IMG/VR virus record: IMGVR_UViG_3300017613_001403
Span: 1 to 44,671 of that record
Origin: a virus
Length of the DNA: 44,671 nt
Strand: one strand, 5' to 3'
Part shown: positions 21,901 to 29,598 of the stretch, in pieces
Layout of the letters: every line of letters begins with the position of its first letter
Numbering within the stretch: position 1 is the stretch's first letter
Made by a program: the position numbers and the translations under genes
The notes under the pieces: generated by a model
The model's database searches: none
The model's input: only the letters and a program-made list of their open reading frames with translations
What the model was told of the DNA's origin: nothing

Positions 21901-22211
21901 AAAGTTGCAGAACCAAGGAAATGACCGCATCGGGGCAGGCATACACAGGGGAATGTTTGTTGTGTGGAGTTCTCATAGGTACAGACGGCGCAAATGATCC
22001 AACCGTAGCAGTGTTTGACGGTACAAGTACATCGGGGATAGAGGTTCTACCCACAAACACTTATGATGCGTCTGTAAAACGTCCATTTAGATATGATTTT
22101 GCAACCCCTATTAAGTGTGACACTGGCATATACGTTAGTATTTCGTTAGGCGCCGGGGCTTGCGAGGTTACAATTTTATATCGAGAAAGGGAAAACTGGG
22201 GAAGTGGTTAA
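21897..22211 (+). CDS. Module B2: paralog of B1
   Basis: 104 residues from ATG 21897. Same framework as B1: TASGQAYTGECLL, IGTDGANDPTVAVFDG, NTYDASV, TGIYVSI, RENWGSG. Divergence is greatest in the middle loop. Probably a structural ornament gene copied with A2. Confidence 0.75.
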   Translation: MKSCRTKEMTASGQAYTGECLLCGVLIGTDGANDPTVAVFDGTSTSGIEVLPTNTYDASVKRPFRYDFATPIKCDTGIYVSISLGAGACEVTILYRERENWGSG

Positions 22212-22651
22212 TGTCCACCATAATTTCACATAAGCACAAGTTTATATTCTGCCATGTTCCAAGGACGGGGGGTACGTCATTCACCGAGGCCGTAAAGCCG
22301 TTTCTTGGGCCTGATGATGAGCTTGACACATGGCCGAAGCACACGCCTTTATCTAATATGAGTAACCCTAATTGCAGAACAGGCAAGGTGTTTAAGGACT
22401 ACACGAAGGTTTCAATTTTTAGATACGATGAGGATAGACTTGAAAGCCTAAAGAGACTTAAACCACCTGAAGGGGTAAAGCCTAATGATGATTTTTGGTG
22501 GGAAAATGTAAAATGGTTGTATGACAAAAACGGTGATTTGCTGGCAGATATATTGATTAGCTTCTACAGCTTGCCTGATTCAGCGATTGAGTTTTTGCAG
22601 AAATACGGCATTGAGGTTGAAGATTATCCACATTTGAACAGGGGGAGGTAA
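22211..22651 (+). CDS. Sulfotransferase-like protein
   Basis: 146 residues from ATG 22211 (overlapping the B2 stop in TAATG). KFIFCHVPRTGGTSF (10-24) is the 5'-phosphosulfate loop of PAPS-dependent sulfotransferases; KVSIFRYDEDRLESL resembles the 3'-phosphate motif that usually reads R-NP-DR. The protein is shorter than typical enzymes (200+ residues), so it may be a minimal or decayed form. If active it would transfer sulfate to a sugar or protein. Its presence in the late operon is unusual. Confidence 0.7.
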   Translation: MSTIISHKHKFIFCHVPRTGGTSFTEAVKPFLGPDDELDTWPKHTPLSNMSNPNCRTGKVFKDYTKVSIFRYDEDRLESLKRLKPPEGVKPNDDFWWENVKWLYDKNGDLLADILISFYSLPDSAIEFLQKYGIEVEDYPHLNRGR

Positions 22652-22843
22652 ATGTCACGAATTAAACAGGCCGAGATTGAAGAATTCTTAAAAGATGATA
22701 TTCCAATGAAGTCGTTTATCAAGAAGGGTAGAAGCACATCTGAGACTTTAATGTTGTGTGAAGAAGAAAACGATAGGAGGCTCAGAAGGGATTTATATAA
22801 ACTTACAATGGGGGAACGATGTCGCCAGTTAGACAAATCCTAA
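22652..22843 (+). CDS. Hypothetical charged protein, 63 aa
   Basis: GGGGGAGG lies upstream of ATG 22652, which abuts the previous TAA. Highly charged helix: IKQAEIEEFLKDD, EEENDRRLRRDLYKL. Overlaps the following lipoprotein-like gene by 25 bases. Unknown function. Confidence 0.6.
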   Translation: MSRIKQAEIEEFLKDDIPMKSFIKKGRSTSETLMLCEEENDRRLRRDLYKLTMGERCRQLDKS

Positions 22844-23022
22844 TAGGCTTGATTATCGGACTCGTTTTAAGCACCTCTTTTTCTTTTGTAATTACGGGTT
22901 GTGATAATGACAGGTATAGGAATCCCCCAAAGGAAATCATACCGGAAATCATACCGGAAATCATATGGCACAGGCTTATAATAGACGAAGATCATTACGT
23001 GAAACTAGTGAGGAAAAAATAA
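22819..23022 (+). CDS. Lipoprotein-like or signal-anchored protein, 67 aa
   Basis: ATG 22819 has GGGGGAA upstream. SPVRQILIGLIIGLVLSTSF is followed by VITGC, a near-lipobox with Cys28, giving a probable lipoprotein. Then comes a proline-spaced repeat PEIIPEIIPEII encoded by three 12-bp units (about 22933-22968), and a basic end. It is just ahead of the terminator at 23088. Confidence 0.65.
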   Translation: MSPVRQILIGLIIGLVLSTSFSFVITGCDNDRYRNPPKEIIPEIIPEIIWHRLIIDEDHYVKLVRKK

Positions 23023-23048
23023 CTGAACATAAAATATAGTTTGGGCTA

Positions 23049-23066
23049 CTCTACCGGCCAGTAGAG
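23049..23066 (+). other. Hairpin upstream of the terminator
   Basis: CTCTAC, loop CGGCCA, GTAGAG: six-base-pair stem in the leader before the branched terminator. It belongs to the same structured intergenic region (23023-23250). Confidence 0.5.
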
Positions 23067-23087
23067 GACGCATAGGCGAATAAATTA

Positions 23088-23155
23088 ACGGGATTTAGTG
23101 GATCGATCCACATGGAGCAAAGATAGCCTCCATGATTCACTAATTCCGTTTTTTT
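23088..23155 (+). terminator. Branched rho-independent terminator
   Basis: Outer stem ACGGGATTTAGTG with CACTAATTCCGT (one bulge), then seven T (23149-23155). Inside it are the palindrome GTGGATCGATCCAC and a stem CATGGAG/CTCCATG, giving a branched or mutually exclusive structure. It separates the lipoprotein-like gene from scaffold and capsid. Confidence 0.7.
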
Positions 23156-23250
23156 GTTGCCCTGAAAATAAACCCACTTGCCGGGGAAACGGCATGGACA
23201 ATTTTCTAATTTAAGCGGCTTACCGGCTCACAGGTATGGAAAGGATCGTC

Positions 23251-24213
23251 ATGGGATACGAAATCTTTGAGGAAGATTACACGGACGAAGAACTAGAGGC
23301 TTTGGGAGAAAAGCCGGAAATCAGTCAAGAGGATGTCGAGGATGAAACCAAGTCTGAAGAAGCTGAAACCGAAGACGATGTTGAAACTGAAAAAGAACCT
23401 GAACCAGATGAGGAACCAGACCCGACAAAGCACAAACCGCCTGAAGACAACCTCATTCCGCAAACCGAGTTTGATAAGCGGGTGGGTGAGATCAGGACTC
23501 AGGCAGATCAAAAACTTGATCTTTTAAAATCGGACCCGGACGCATATTACGCCAAATATCCTGACGAAAAGCCGGAGGAAAAACAGCAATTAGCCGACAC
23601 CGTTGATGAGGGCGCTCTCATAATTGAGGGCGGTAAATTTGATGGTCAGACTCTAAACGCGGTTTTTCAGCAAGACCCGATTTCGGCCAACAAGATATAT
23701 TTTAATTATCTTAAAGACCAGGACAGGCAAGCCGAGAGCCGAGAGGCCGAAGCTGAACGCATAAAGAAAGAGTCTGACGCTGAAATCGCAGAGTTTAGCG
23801 ATAGCACCGCAAGGGAGCTTTTCAACAAGGATTTTAAAACGCTTACTGTTGAGGAATTCAAAGAAGTTGAGAAGGTAATGGGCGACACTCTTTCATGGAT
23901 GCAGCAGACCGGCAGGGGCGGCGGTGTAATTATGGATGCCCATTATTTAATGAACATGGGCAACCAGGAGAAGAAAGCCGCCGCACAGGGCGCAAGAGAC
24001 GTAATAGATGCAACCAACAAGGGCAATATCAAGGTCATCACATCCGATGTTCCGGGTAGTGATGGACTTACAGGCTACGAGGCTTACGAAGCTATGTCAC
24101 CGGATCAACTAGCTGATGAAATGGACGGCTGGACGGAAGACAAGTACAACAAGTTTCTAAAGGAAGCCCCGAAGTCTTTAAAAAAGAAATACCCTGATAT
24201 TCCGTGGTCCTGA
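23251..24213 (+). CDS. Capsid scaffold protein
   Basis: 320 residues from ATG 23251, with AAAGGA upstream. Very acidic N-terminus (GluGluAsp-rich, residues 5-75), proline-rich segment (EPEPDEEPDPTKHKPP), then helical core with charged heptads and C-terminal KKKYPDIPWS. Position directly before major capsid and composition fit a scaffold that guides shell assembly and leaves. Not a protease: no catalytic motif. Confidence 0.85.
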   Translation: MGYEIFEEDYTDEELEALGEKPEISQEDVEDETKSEEAETEDDVETEKEPEPDEEPDPTKHKPPEDNLIPQTEFDKRVGEIRTQADQKLDLLKSDPDAYYAKYPDEKPEEKQQLADTVDEGALIIEGGKFDGQTLNAVFQQDPISANKIYFNYLKDQDRQAESREAEAERIKKESDAEIAEFSDSTARELFNKDFKTLTVEEFKEVEKVMGDTLSWMQQTGRGGGVIMDAHYLMNMGNQEKKAAAQGARDVIDATNKGNIKVITSDVPGSDGLTGYEAYEAMSPDQLADEMDGWTEDKYNKFLKEAPKSLKKKYPDIPWS

Positions 24214-24221
24214 TTTAAAAG

Positions 24222-24239
24222 ATCCTTCATTTGGAGGAT
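24222..24239 (+). promoter_or_regulatory. Hairpin covering the capsid ribosome site
   Basis: ATCCT (24222-24226) and AGGAT (24235-24239) can pair; the latter overlaps the GGAGG site (24233-24237) of the capsid gene. A translation-control role is possible but the stem is short. Confidence 0.35.
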
Positions 24240-24245
24240 TTTAAT

Positions 24246-25238
24246 ATGACAGACTGGGGATTTGCAACCGGAAATGCCTTGACAAGAAAAGCGTGGGCAA
24301 AACGCTTCTGGGTTGAGGCTAAAACGGAGTCATATTTTTATGGCAACGGTCTGGTAGGCAGGGACGAAAATCAAGCAATAATTGTCGAACTGCCGGACCT
24401 TGAGAAAGAGCAGGGCGATGTCATTAACTACGGTCAGATTCGAGAACTTTCAGGTGACGGCGTTGAGGCCGACAACACTATGGAAGGAAACGAGGAAGAT
24501 GTAACGACCTATGACGATGACGTTACTCTAAACCAAAAACGAAATGCCATCAGAACCGAAGGTAAACTTTCTGGCCAGCGTCCGAGTGACAAACGGCTCA
24601 GAATGTGGGCGAGCGAGCTTTTAAAGCGATGGATGGCAAAAACTTTAGACGAAGACCTTTTTGAAGCTTTGGGTGAGGACTTGACAAAAGCGGTCTATGG
24701 CGGTGATGCAACCGCTACGTCAGGCATAGAGGCCGGGGATTATTTTACGCTGGCTTTAATTGCCAAGTTTGTAGCTTACGCTAGAAAGGCCACCCCGAAG
24801 ATTATTGGCCCGTCATTTAAGGGTAAAAAGACAAACGGGATTGTAGTTATTTCTCCTGATCAGTCTTACGACCTCACCGAAAGGGATGCGGCTTACAGTC
24901 AGAGCAGGATGGAAGCGGCCTTGAGGGGTTATTCAAACCCGATCTTCACCGGCGCATTAGGTATGCACAAATCAGTGCCTATCCATGAACATTCAAGGGT
25001 AGCGGTAAACACTACATGGGGAGGTAGCACAAACCTCAATGGTGCAACCGCACTGTTTATGGGCGTAGGTTCCGGTGTGATTGCATACGCCATGAAGAAG
25101 ATTTGGAATGAAAAGACGTTTGATTATGGAAACAAAGTAGGTTTTTGCATCGGCAAGATTTACGGTACGTCAAAGAGTGTTTTTAACTCTGCTGACAATG
25201 CTGTTGTCGGGGGAAGAACTTACCGATCTAATAATTAA
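24246..25238 (+). CDS. Major capsid protein (N4-gp56/DUF4043-like)
   Basis: 330 residues from ATG 24246, with GGAGG upstream. Start MTDWGFATGNALTRKAWAKR and the following AKTESYFYGNGLVG, DVINYGQIRELSGDG, MEGNEED match the N4-gp56-type capsid family; the second half has KTNGIVVISPDQSYDL and ALGMHKSVPIHEHSRV, typical HK97-fold A-domain strands. It builds the icosahedral head. A terminator follows it directly, which allows strong expression of this gene. Confidence 0.9.
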   Translation: MTDWGFATGNALTRKAWAKRFWVEAKTESYFYGNGLVGRDENQAIIVELPDLEKEQGDVINYGQIRELSGDGVEADNTMEGNEEDVTTYDDDVTLNQKRNAIRTEGKLSGQRPSDKRLRMWASELLKRWMAKTLDEDLFEALGEDLTKAVYGGDATATSGIEAGDYFTLALIAKFVAYARKATPKIIGPSFKGKKTNGIVVISPDQSYDLTERDAAYSQSRMEAALRGYSNPIFTGALGMHKSVPIHEHSRVAVNTTWGGSTNLNGATALFMGVGSGVIAYAMKKIWNEKTFDYGNKVGFCIGKIYGTSKSVFNSADNAVVGGRTYRSNN

Positions 25239-25244
25239 CGGCTT

Positions 25245-25320
25245 GGGCTGATAGTCGGCTCAGTGATCTTGGCCGATGAATCGGTAGCCCCTCCCACCTA
25301 CCCTTCAGCCCTTGGTTTTT
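25245..25320 (+). terminator. Terminator after major capsid gene
   Basis: GGGCTGA (25245-25251) pairs with TCAGCCC (25305-25311), then TTGG and five T (25316-25320). Inner sequence GTCGG...CCGAT adds a second stem. Likely partial, since late genes continue. Confidence 0.6.
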
Positions 25321-25350
25321 ATAGGGAGAAACACGCAGGGAGCGTATAAA

Positions 25351-26064
25351 ATGACAAAGAAAAAACTAACAGACCCGGTAGACGAGGGCAAAGAACAGGG
25401 TAAAGGCGAGCTTGACGAGGAAATGGCGCAGATGCTCGACCCGGAAAGTAAACTTCCTGACGGAGTGCTGACAGAAGGTGAAGTCGGTTCAGTACCGGTT
25501 TCAGCGACAACAGCAATACATCCGTTTCAGGGTTTTCATCTTGGTAGAGAAATTAAGGTTGGTGAGTCTGAAATCTCATCAACATTTATTATACTGTTAC
25601 GGGATGACGACATATTTCAGGATGAATCCGGCAAGAGGGTTTCACAGGCTTTTTTCAAGAAGGACGGCAAGGGCAATGATATCCGAAAAGAGGTTGACGG
25701 TAAATTCTATCCCCCAAAGGTGGATAAGATCAAAACCGTTGATCTAAAATCCTATCATAACAGGGTGACAACACATCCGAGAACGGGTGTTAGTACGGAC
25801 ACGGTTTTTGACAGACAGGTTAAGGTAGGAAATCGGATGAGGGTATGTGCGGTTGAACCCAGCCACAGCGCAAGGGCGCAGATATGTCTACACCTTAACA
25901 AAGGAAAGGTCGGTGTAGACCGCCGGTATCAGCTTGCAGACACCAGACAGGTAAAGCGATTAAGGAAGGTGTTCGACCAGGCTAACTACCAGCACATGAA
26001 AGCCGAAAGGCTCGCCAAGAAATTTGACTCTGAACAGAGCAATCAAGGCCGGGGAGGAAGGTAG
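25351..26064 (+). CDS. Hypothetical head protein, 237 aa
   Basis: ATG 25351 with AGGGAG upstream; the in-frame start at 25312 is inside the terminator and not used. MTKKKLTDPVDEGKEQGK is polar, then beta-type FIILLRDDDIFQ, and a basic end (KRLRKVFDQANYQHMKAERLAKK). No family recognised. It follows the capsid gene and may help head maturation or joining. Confidence 0.7.
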   Translation: MTKKKLTDPVDEGKEQGKGELDEEMAQMLDPESKLPDGVLTEGEVGSVPVSATTAIHPFQGFHLGREIKVGESEISSTFIILLRDDDIFQDESGKRVSQAFFKKDGKGNDIRKEVDGKFYPPKVDKIKTVDLKSYHNRVTTHPRTGVSTDTVFDRQVKVGNRMRVCAVEPSHSARAQICLHLNKGKVGVDRRYQLADTRQVKRLRKVFDQANYQHMKAERLAKKFDSEQSNQGRGGR

Positions 26065-26067
26065 TCT

Positions 26068-26736
26068 ATGGGTAATATATTTCCAAATATAAAACCTACC
26101 GGGCTAACAAAACGTGACCTTGTAGATGCGCTTGGTATGCTTGTAAGAAGCCTTTACACGCTTTGTGTCAAGATAGACACTGACACTTCAGCAGGCGCTA
26201 CCACACACCTTGCGAATTGTTACACTGCGATTATCAATGCGATTATAACAGATAGCAAGGGCAACCGTACTGATGCTTTGGGCAGCGATGAAAGTTCTAC
26301 GAGGATGCCTATTCATATCATCGGTCCGGGCAGAATTGACGATGCCTCGCTAAACGCTGCATTGTATCAGATTGTGCTGAGTATAAAGACGTTATGCACA
26401 CAGCTTGATACCGAGGCCGTGAGCTTTACGAATTATTTAGCCACGGCGTACACGGCGATTTTCACACCACAGCGAATCGAGGACGGAAAAGGGAATTTTG
26501 TGGGTGTGGGTACAGGATTCACGTTTAAACCCGGCGGTATGTTTAACCAAAAACACTTAGTCGAAATTCTATATAAATGTTTTCAGTCCATTAATTTAAT
26601 TTGTGCTGATAACACTACTACAGGATTAGACGGAGATTCGTACACTGACACGGACTATAACGCACTTTGCTATACCGCAATCTGTACTTTAATGATTGAG
26701 AATGGGGCAGGGAGCAGATTGGGCGTGTCACGATAA
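26068..26736 (+). CDS. Hypothetical protein with three internal repeats
   Basis: 222 residues built of three homologous units of about 70: LTKRDLVDALGMLVRSLYTLC (13-33), DDASLNAALYQIVLSIKTLC (91-110) and FNQKHLVEILYKCFQSINLIC (158-178), each followed by an N/C-YTAI segment and a D-GKGN or N-GAGS turn. Each unit is a short helical hairpin with small beta loop. GGGAGGAAGG precedes the start. Probably structural. Confidence 0.7.
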   Translation: MGNIFPNIKPTGLTKRDLVDALGMLVRSLYTLCVKIDTDTSAGATTHLANCYTAIINAIITDSKGNRTDALGSDESSTRMPIHIIGPGRIDDASLNAALYQIVLSIKTLCTQLDTEAVSFTNYLATAYTAIFTPQRIEDGKGNFVGVGTGFTFKPGGMFNQKHLVEILYKCFQSINLICADNTTTGLDGDSYTDTDYNALCYTAICTLMIENGAGSRLGVSR

Positions 26737-26748
26737 CGGAGGACTAAA

Positions 26749-27609
26749 ATGAGAAAATTTTTTAAGATGATTGCAACCGCAATGCTGGTTTTTGCGTTGA
26801 TTGTACCGGTTGCAAATGCCGAACTTCAGGACATGAAAGCTACGGTTTACAGCTGGGACGGCAAAATCAGCACTGACGGCAAACCTGTTCTAACCAAGCT
26901 GACTTCAGGCGTAAGGTTCTGGGTGTGTGCGATTAATACGTCCACACTGGAAACGCTGTATGAACACACGGACTTGGACGGGCAGGCCATGACATCCTTA
27001 ACAAACCCGATTACTTCCACTAATTTTGCAAGTGATACGGTTTGCGGGGATAAAATTAGGTTTAAGGTAGATCCGACAGACTCAGCGGATGACAGATATG
27101 TCGATCTTTATGTCGTTGATACCAACGGCGGATATTTCGCATTTGTTGAGAACTTCGACAAATACCATCACACCGTTGTTATCGATGAGCGTCCCGGCGT
27201 TGTGCATCACGGGGTATATCGCTCGGCTGTAATTACCAGCACCACTGAGGTTGATACCGAAATTGACTTTGATTATGACACCTTTATTCACAATGTTTTT
27301 GTCGAGATTGTCACGGTAGAAACCGCACAAAGTGGCGGCGTGGGGGTAGGTGTGGATGTCGGGCTTGATACGTCTTCATCTGGCGATGTTAACGGTTTTG
27401 TTGACGGATCGGATTTGACATCATCAGGGTACCCGACCCAGAGCGCAACCGTAAAGGGTGCTTTGATTGACGATGGCACAAGCGACAGCCTTGCATATGC
27501 GATTGACGGCACGGACGAAGTTGAATTGTGCTATGCCGGTGACAGTACCGGAAACGCATTAGGGGTTGTTAATATTCATTATATGTTCAGCGTAATACCG
27601 AAACATTAA
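26749..27609 (+). CDS. Secreted beta-rich protein, 286 aa
   Basis: MRKFFKMIATAMLVFALIVP then VANA gives a Sec type I signal peptide (cleavage after residue 25). The mature part is beta-rich with repeated short Asp/Gly strands (VRFWVCAINTSTLE, VEIVTVETAQSGGVGVGVDV, GDVNGFVDGSD). GGAGG precedes the start. Virion proteins seldom carry cleavable signals, so either the host exports it or it is a virion protein tolerating one. The end touches the O-antigen-ligase-like gene (27609). Confidence 0.7.
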   Translation: MRKFFKMIATAMLVFALIVPVANAELQDMKATVYSWDGKISTDGKPVLTKLTSGVRFWVCAINTSTLETLYEHTDLDGQAMTSLTNPITSTNFASDTVCGDKIRFKVDPTDSADDRYVDLYVVDTNGGYFAFVENFDKYHHTVVIDERPGVVHHGVYRSAVITSTTEVDTEIDFDYDTFIHNVFVEIVTVETAQSGGVGVGVDVGLDTSSSGDVNGFVDGSDLTSSGYPTQSATVKGALIDDGTSDSLAYAIDGTDEVELCYAGDSTGNALGVVNIHYMFSVIPKH

Positions 27610-28706
27610 TGAGGTATGTACTTCCGATAATTTATATAATGCTGCCCTTTGCGTTTTTGTCTAAAGGGCTTATCCACATCGGGCAGCATTACGCTTTTTA
27701 CATAGCATCGGGGGTACTGTTCGGAACCATGCTTTACGGTGGTTTTCCAGAGATCAAGAACAAGTATATAGGCGTATTTTTTATATATCTTTCTATACTT
27801 GTTTTGGCAATGTGCGCTTTAAACATGCTCGGATTTGCCAGAGTTATTCATGTAAAGTCAAGCATAGTGACCCTGTTTTACTTTACATCGGCAGTTGTTG
27901 TTTACATAGCAGTAACCGGAAGTAAGTTGAAATCCGAAACCTTCTATAACGCTATCTGTATATCGGCATTAATTCAGGTTGTGATAGTGGTTTTTCAATA
28001 TTTTAGGATATATCCGGTTGTTTATTTAATTTCCAAAATAGTTAGAGTTGAACACTTTAAAGACTTCGGGGGGATCGTATCAGGCACGCTTGGAAACGTG
28101 AATTTTGTAATGGCATATATAGTTATGTCAACACCGTTCTTTTTCCGAAAAAGATGGGTTTATTGCCTGGGGCTGATTGTTCCGATTGTCGTTTTATCAA
28201 AGGTGAGTTTTGCGTTTATGTCTTTAGCCGTAGGCATAGCGGTATTTTATAACAAAGGCGCAAAATGGATTATAACGGGTTGTGTTATTGGTTTGCTCTA
28301 TGCGCTTTGGTCAGACCTGGAAAAAATCATCAATGGCGAAAGGGTGATAATGTGGCAGAAATGTATAAAAGAATTTACTTGCTGGCCTAATGTTCTATTC
28401 GGGTTCGGCCCGTTCAGCGAATGGAAGGGCAGAGTGCCTTTGCACAACGAATATCTTGCGTCAATACATAGATTCGGGATTGTAGGGCTTGCCGTTATAA
28501 TTGGGTTTATCAATGATAAAATCAAGCATTTCAATTTCTTTGGAATTATAACCGGGAACAAGATTTTATATTCTGCAATGGCCATAACACTGACCAACAG
28601 TATCGGAAATCCTACGCTTCATTTTGCGCCTACGCTCGTTTTAATTATTTTCATATTCGGACTTATCGAAAGGGAGCAATATGGCAGATTACCTAACCTT
28701 TCTTAA
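27609..28706 (+). CDS. O-antigen ligase/polymerase-like membrane protein
   Basis: 365 residues with about ten hydrophobic helices. The conserved Wzy_C/WaaL layout is visible: R245 in GERVIMWQKC, GFGPFSEW (265-272), then the periplasmic PLHNEYL with His279 and Asn280, and a Gly-rich helix. These enzymes join or polymerise undecaprenyl-linked glycans at the inner membrane. In host genomes they sit in glycan loci; here the gene lies between a secreted protein and an adaptor-like virion gene, overlapping both, so it is expressed with them. A surface-conversion role is inferred. Confidence 0.75.
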   Translation: MRYVLPIIYIMLPFAFLSKGLIHIGQHYAFYIASGVLFGTMLYGGFPEIKNKYIGVFFIYLSILVLAMCALNMLGFARVIHVKSSIVTLFYFTSAVVVYIAVTGSKLKSETFYNAICISALIQVVIVVFQYFRIYPVVYLISKIVRVEHFKDFGGIVSGTLGNVNFVMAYIVMSTPFFFRKRWVYCLGLIVPIVVLSKVSFAFMSLAVGIAVFYNKGAKWIITGCVIGLLYALWSDLEKIINGERVIMWQKCIKEFTCWPNVLFGFGPFSEWKGRVPLHNEYLASIHRFGIVGLAVIIGFINDKIKHFNFFGIITGNKILYSAMAITLTNSIGNPTLHFAPTLVLIIFIFGLIEREQYGRLPNLS

Positions 28707-29598
28707 TATAATCAACGAGGTTCAGAGGGGCTTAAAGCTCAAGGCAACCGCAAAACTCGACCTTATCAAGATGATAATAAACATGGTGTATCTTGACGAG
28801 GTTATGGCTTGTGACAGCCTGTACCCGTTTTTCTGGCTCAGAAAGATGGACGATTCTCTAGCATCTAAAGCACCCACGACAATAACCGCTATAAATCAAA
28901 GCTCTCCTGGTGATGTTGCAACGGCTCATTCGTTTGTAACGGATGACATTGTTTCTCTTTATAATGTCGGTGGAATGACCGAGATTAACAATCGTCTATT
29001 TAGAGCTGTTAGGACAGATGGGAGTGCATTGACCCTAAAAGACCTTGAGGGCAATGCAATTGATACGACAGGTTACACAGCTTACACAAGCGGGGGAACG
29101 GTTCACCACAGGGGTTTAACCCTTGCAACAACGAGTATTGATGTTCAGAAAATCCTACATGCCAAATGGCACGATAAGGGAGAAATGACATCAATTACCT
29201 CGGAAGAAACTGAAGAAAAAAACAGCTATTTGAGCGACAGCACATCAAGGCCGAAAAGATATTTGCACAAAAAATCTTTTACCGCAGCAGGAGCAGAAAC
29301 AAATCAACTTATTTGGTTTCCGGCTTCTGATGATGCCTATGATTTAAGATATTGGGCTGAAATAAGAGTCGCCAAAATGGCAAATGATACCGATGTTCCG
29401 TTACTACCTCCACAGTTTCATCATGCGATTGTGGCAGGGGCATTGGTAAGGCTCGCAGAAAGCGAAGTTCAGGTGGAGAATCAAGTGGTATGGCCTGGTG
29501 TCTATGCTGCCCAGTTAAAAGCTCTCAAGTCGTTTAACCGTGAGTTTTACGAACAGTCACAGACAGACCTTTCAACTGCAAAACCGTATCTATTATGA
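28681..29598 (+). CDS. Head-tail adaptor/connector-like protein
   Basis: 305 residues. Begins MADYLTFLNIINEVQRGLKL with helical N-terminus (DLIKMIINMVYLDEVM), a beta middle, and the late PPQFHHAIVAGALVRLAESE helix, an arrangement common to phage adaptor proteins that plug the portal. Overlaps the O-antigen-ligase-like gene by 26 bases and the tail gene by 4. Moderately sure. Confidence 0.7.
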   Translation: MADYLTFLNIINEVQRGLKLKATAKLDLIKMIINMVYLDEVMACDSLYPFFWLRKMDDSLASKAPTTITAINQSSPGDVATAHSFVTDDIVSLYNVGGMTEINNRLFRAVRTDGSALTLKDLEGNAIDTTGYTAYTSGGTVHHRGLTLATTSIDVQKILHAKWHDKGEMTSITSEETEEKNSYLSDSTSRPKRYLHKKSFTAAGAETNQLIWFPASDDAYDLRYWAEIRVAKMANDTDVPLLPPQFHHAIVAGALVRLAESEVQVENQVVWPGVYAAQLKALKSFNREFYEQSQTDLSTAKPYLL

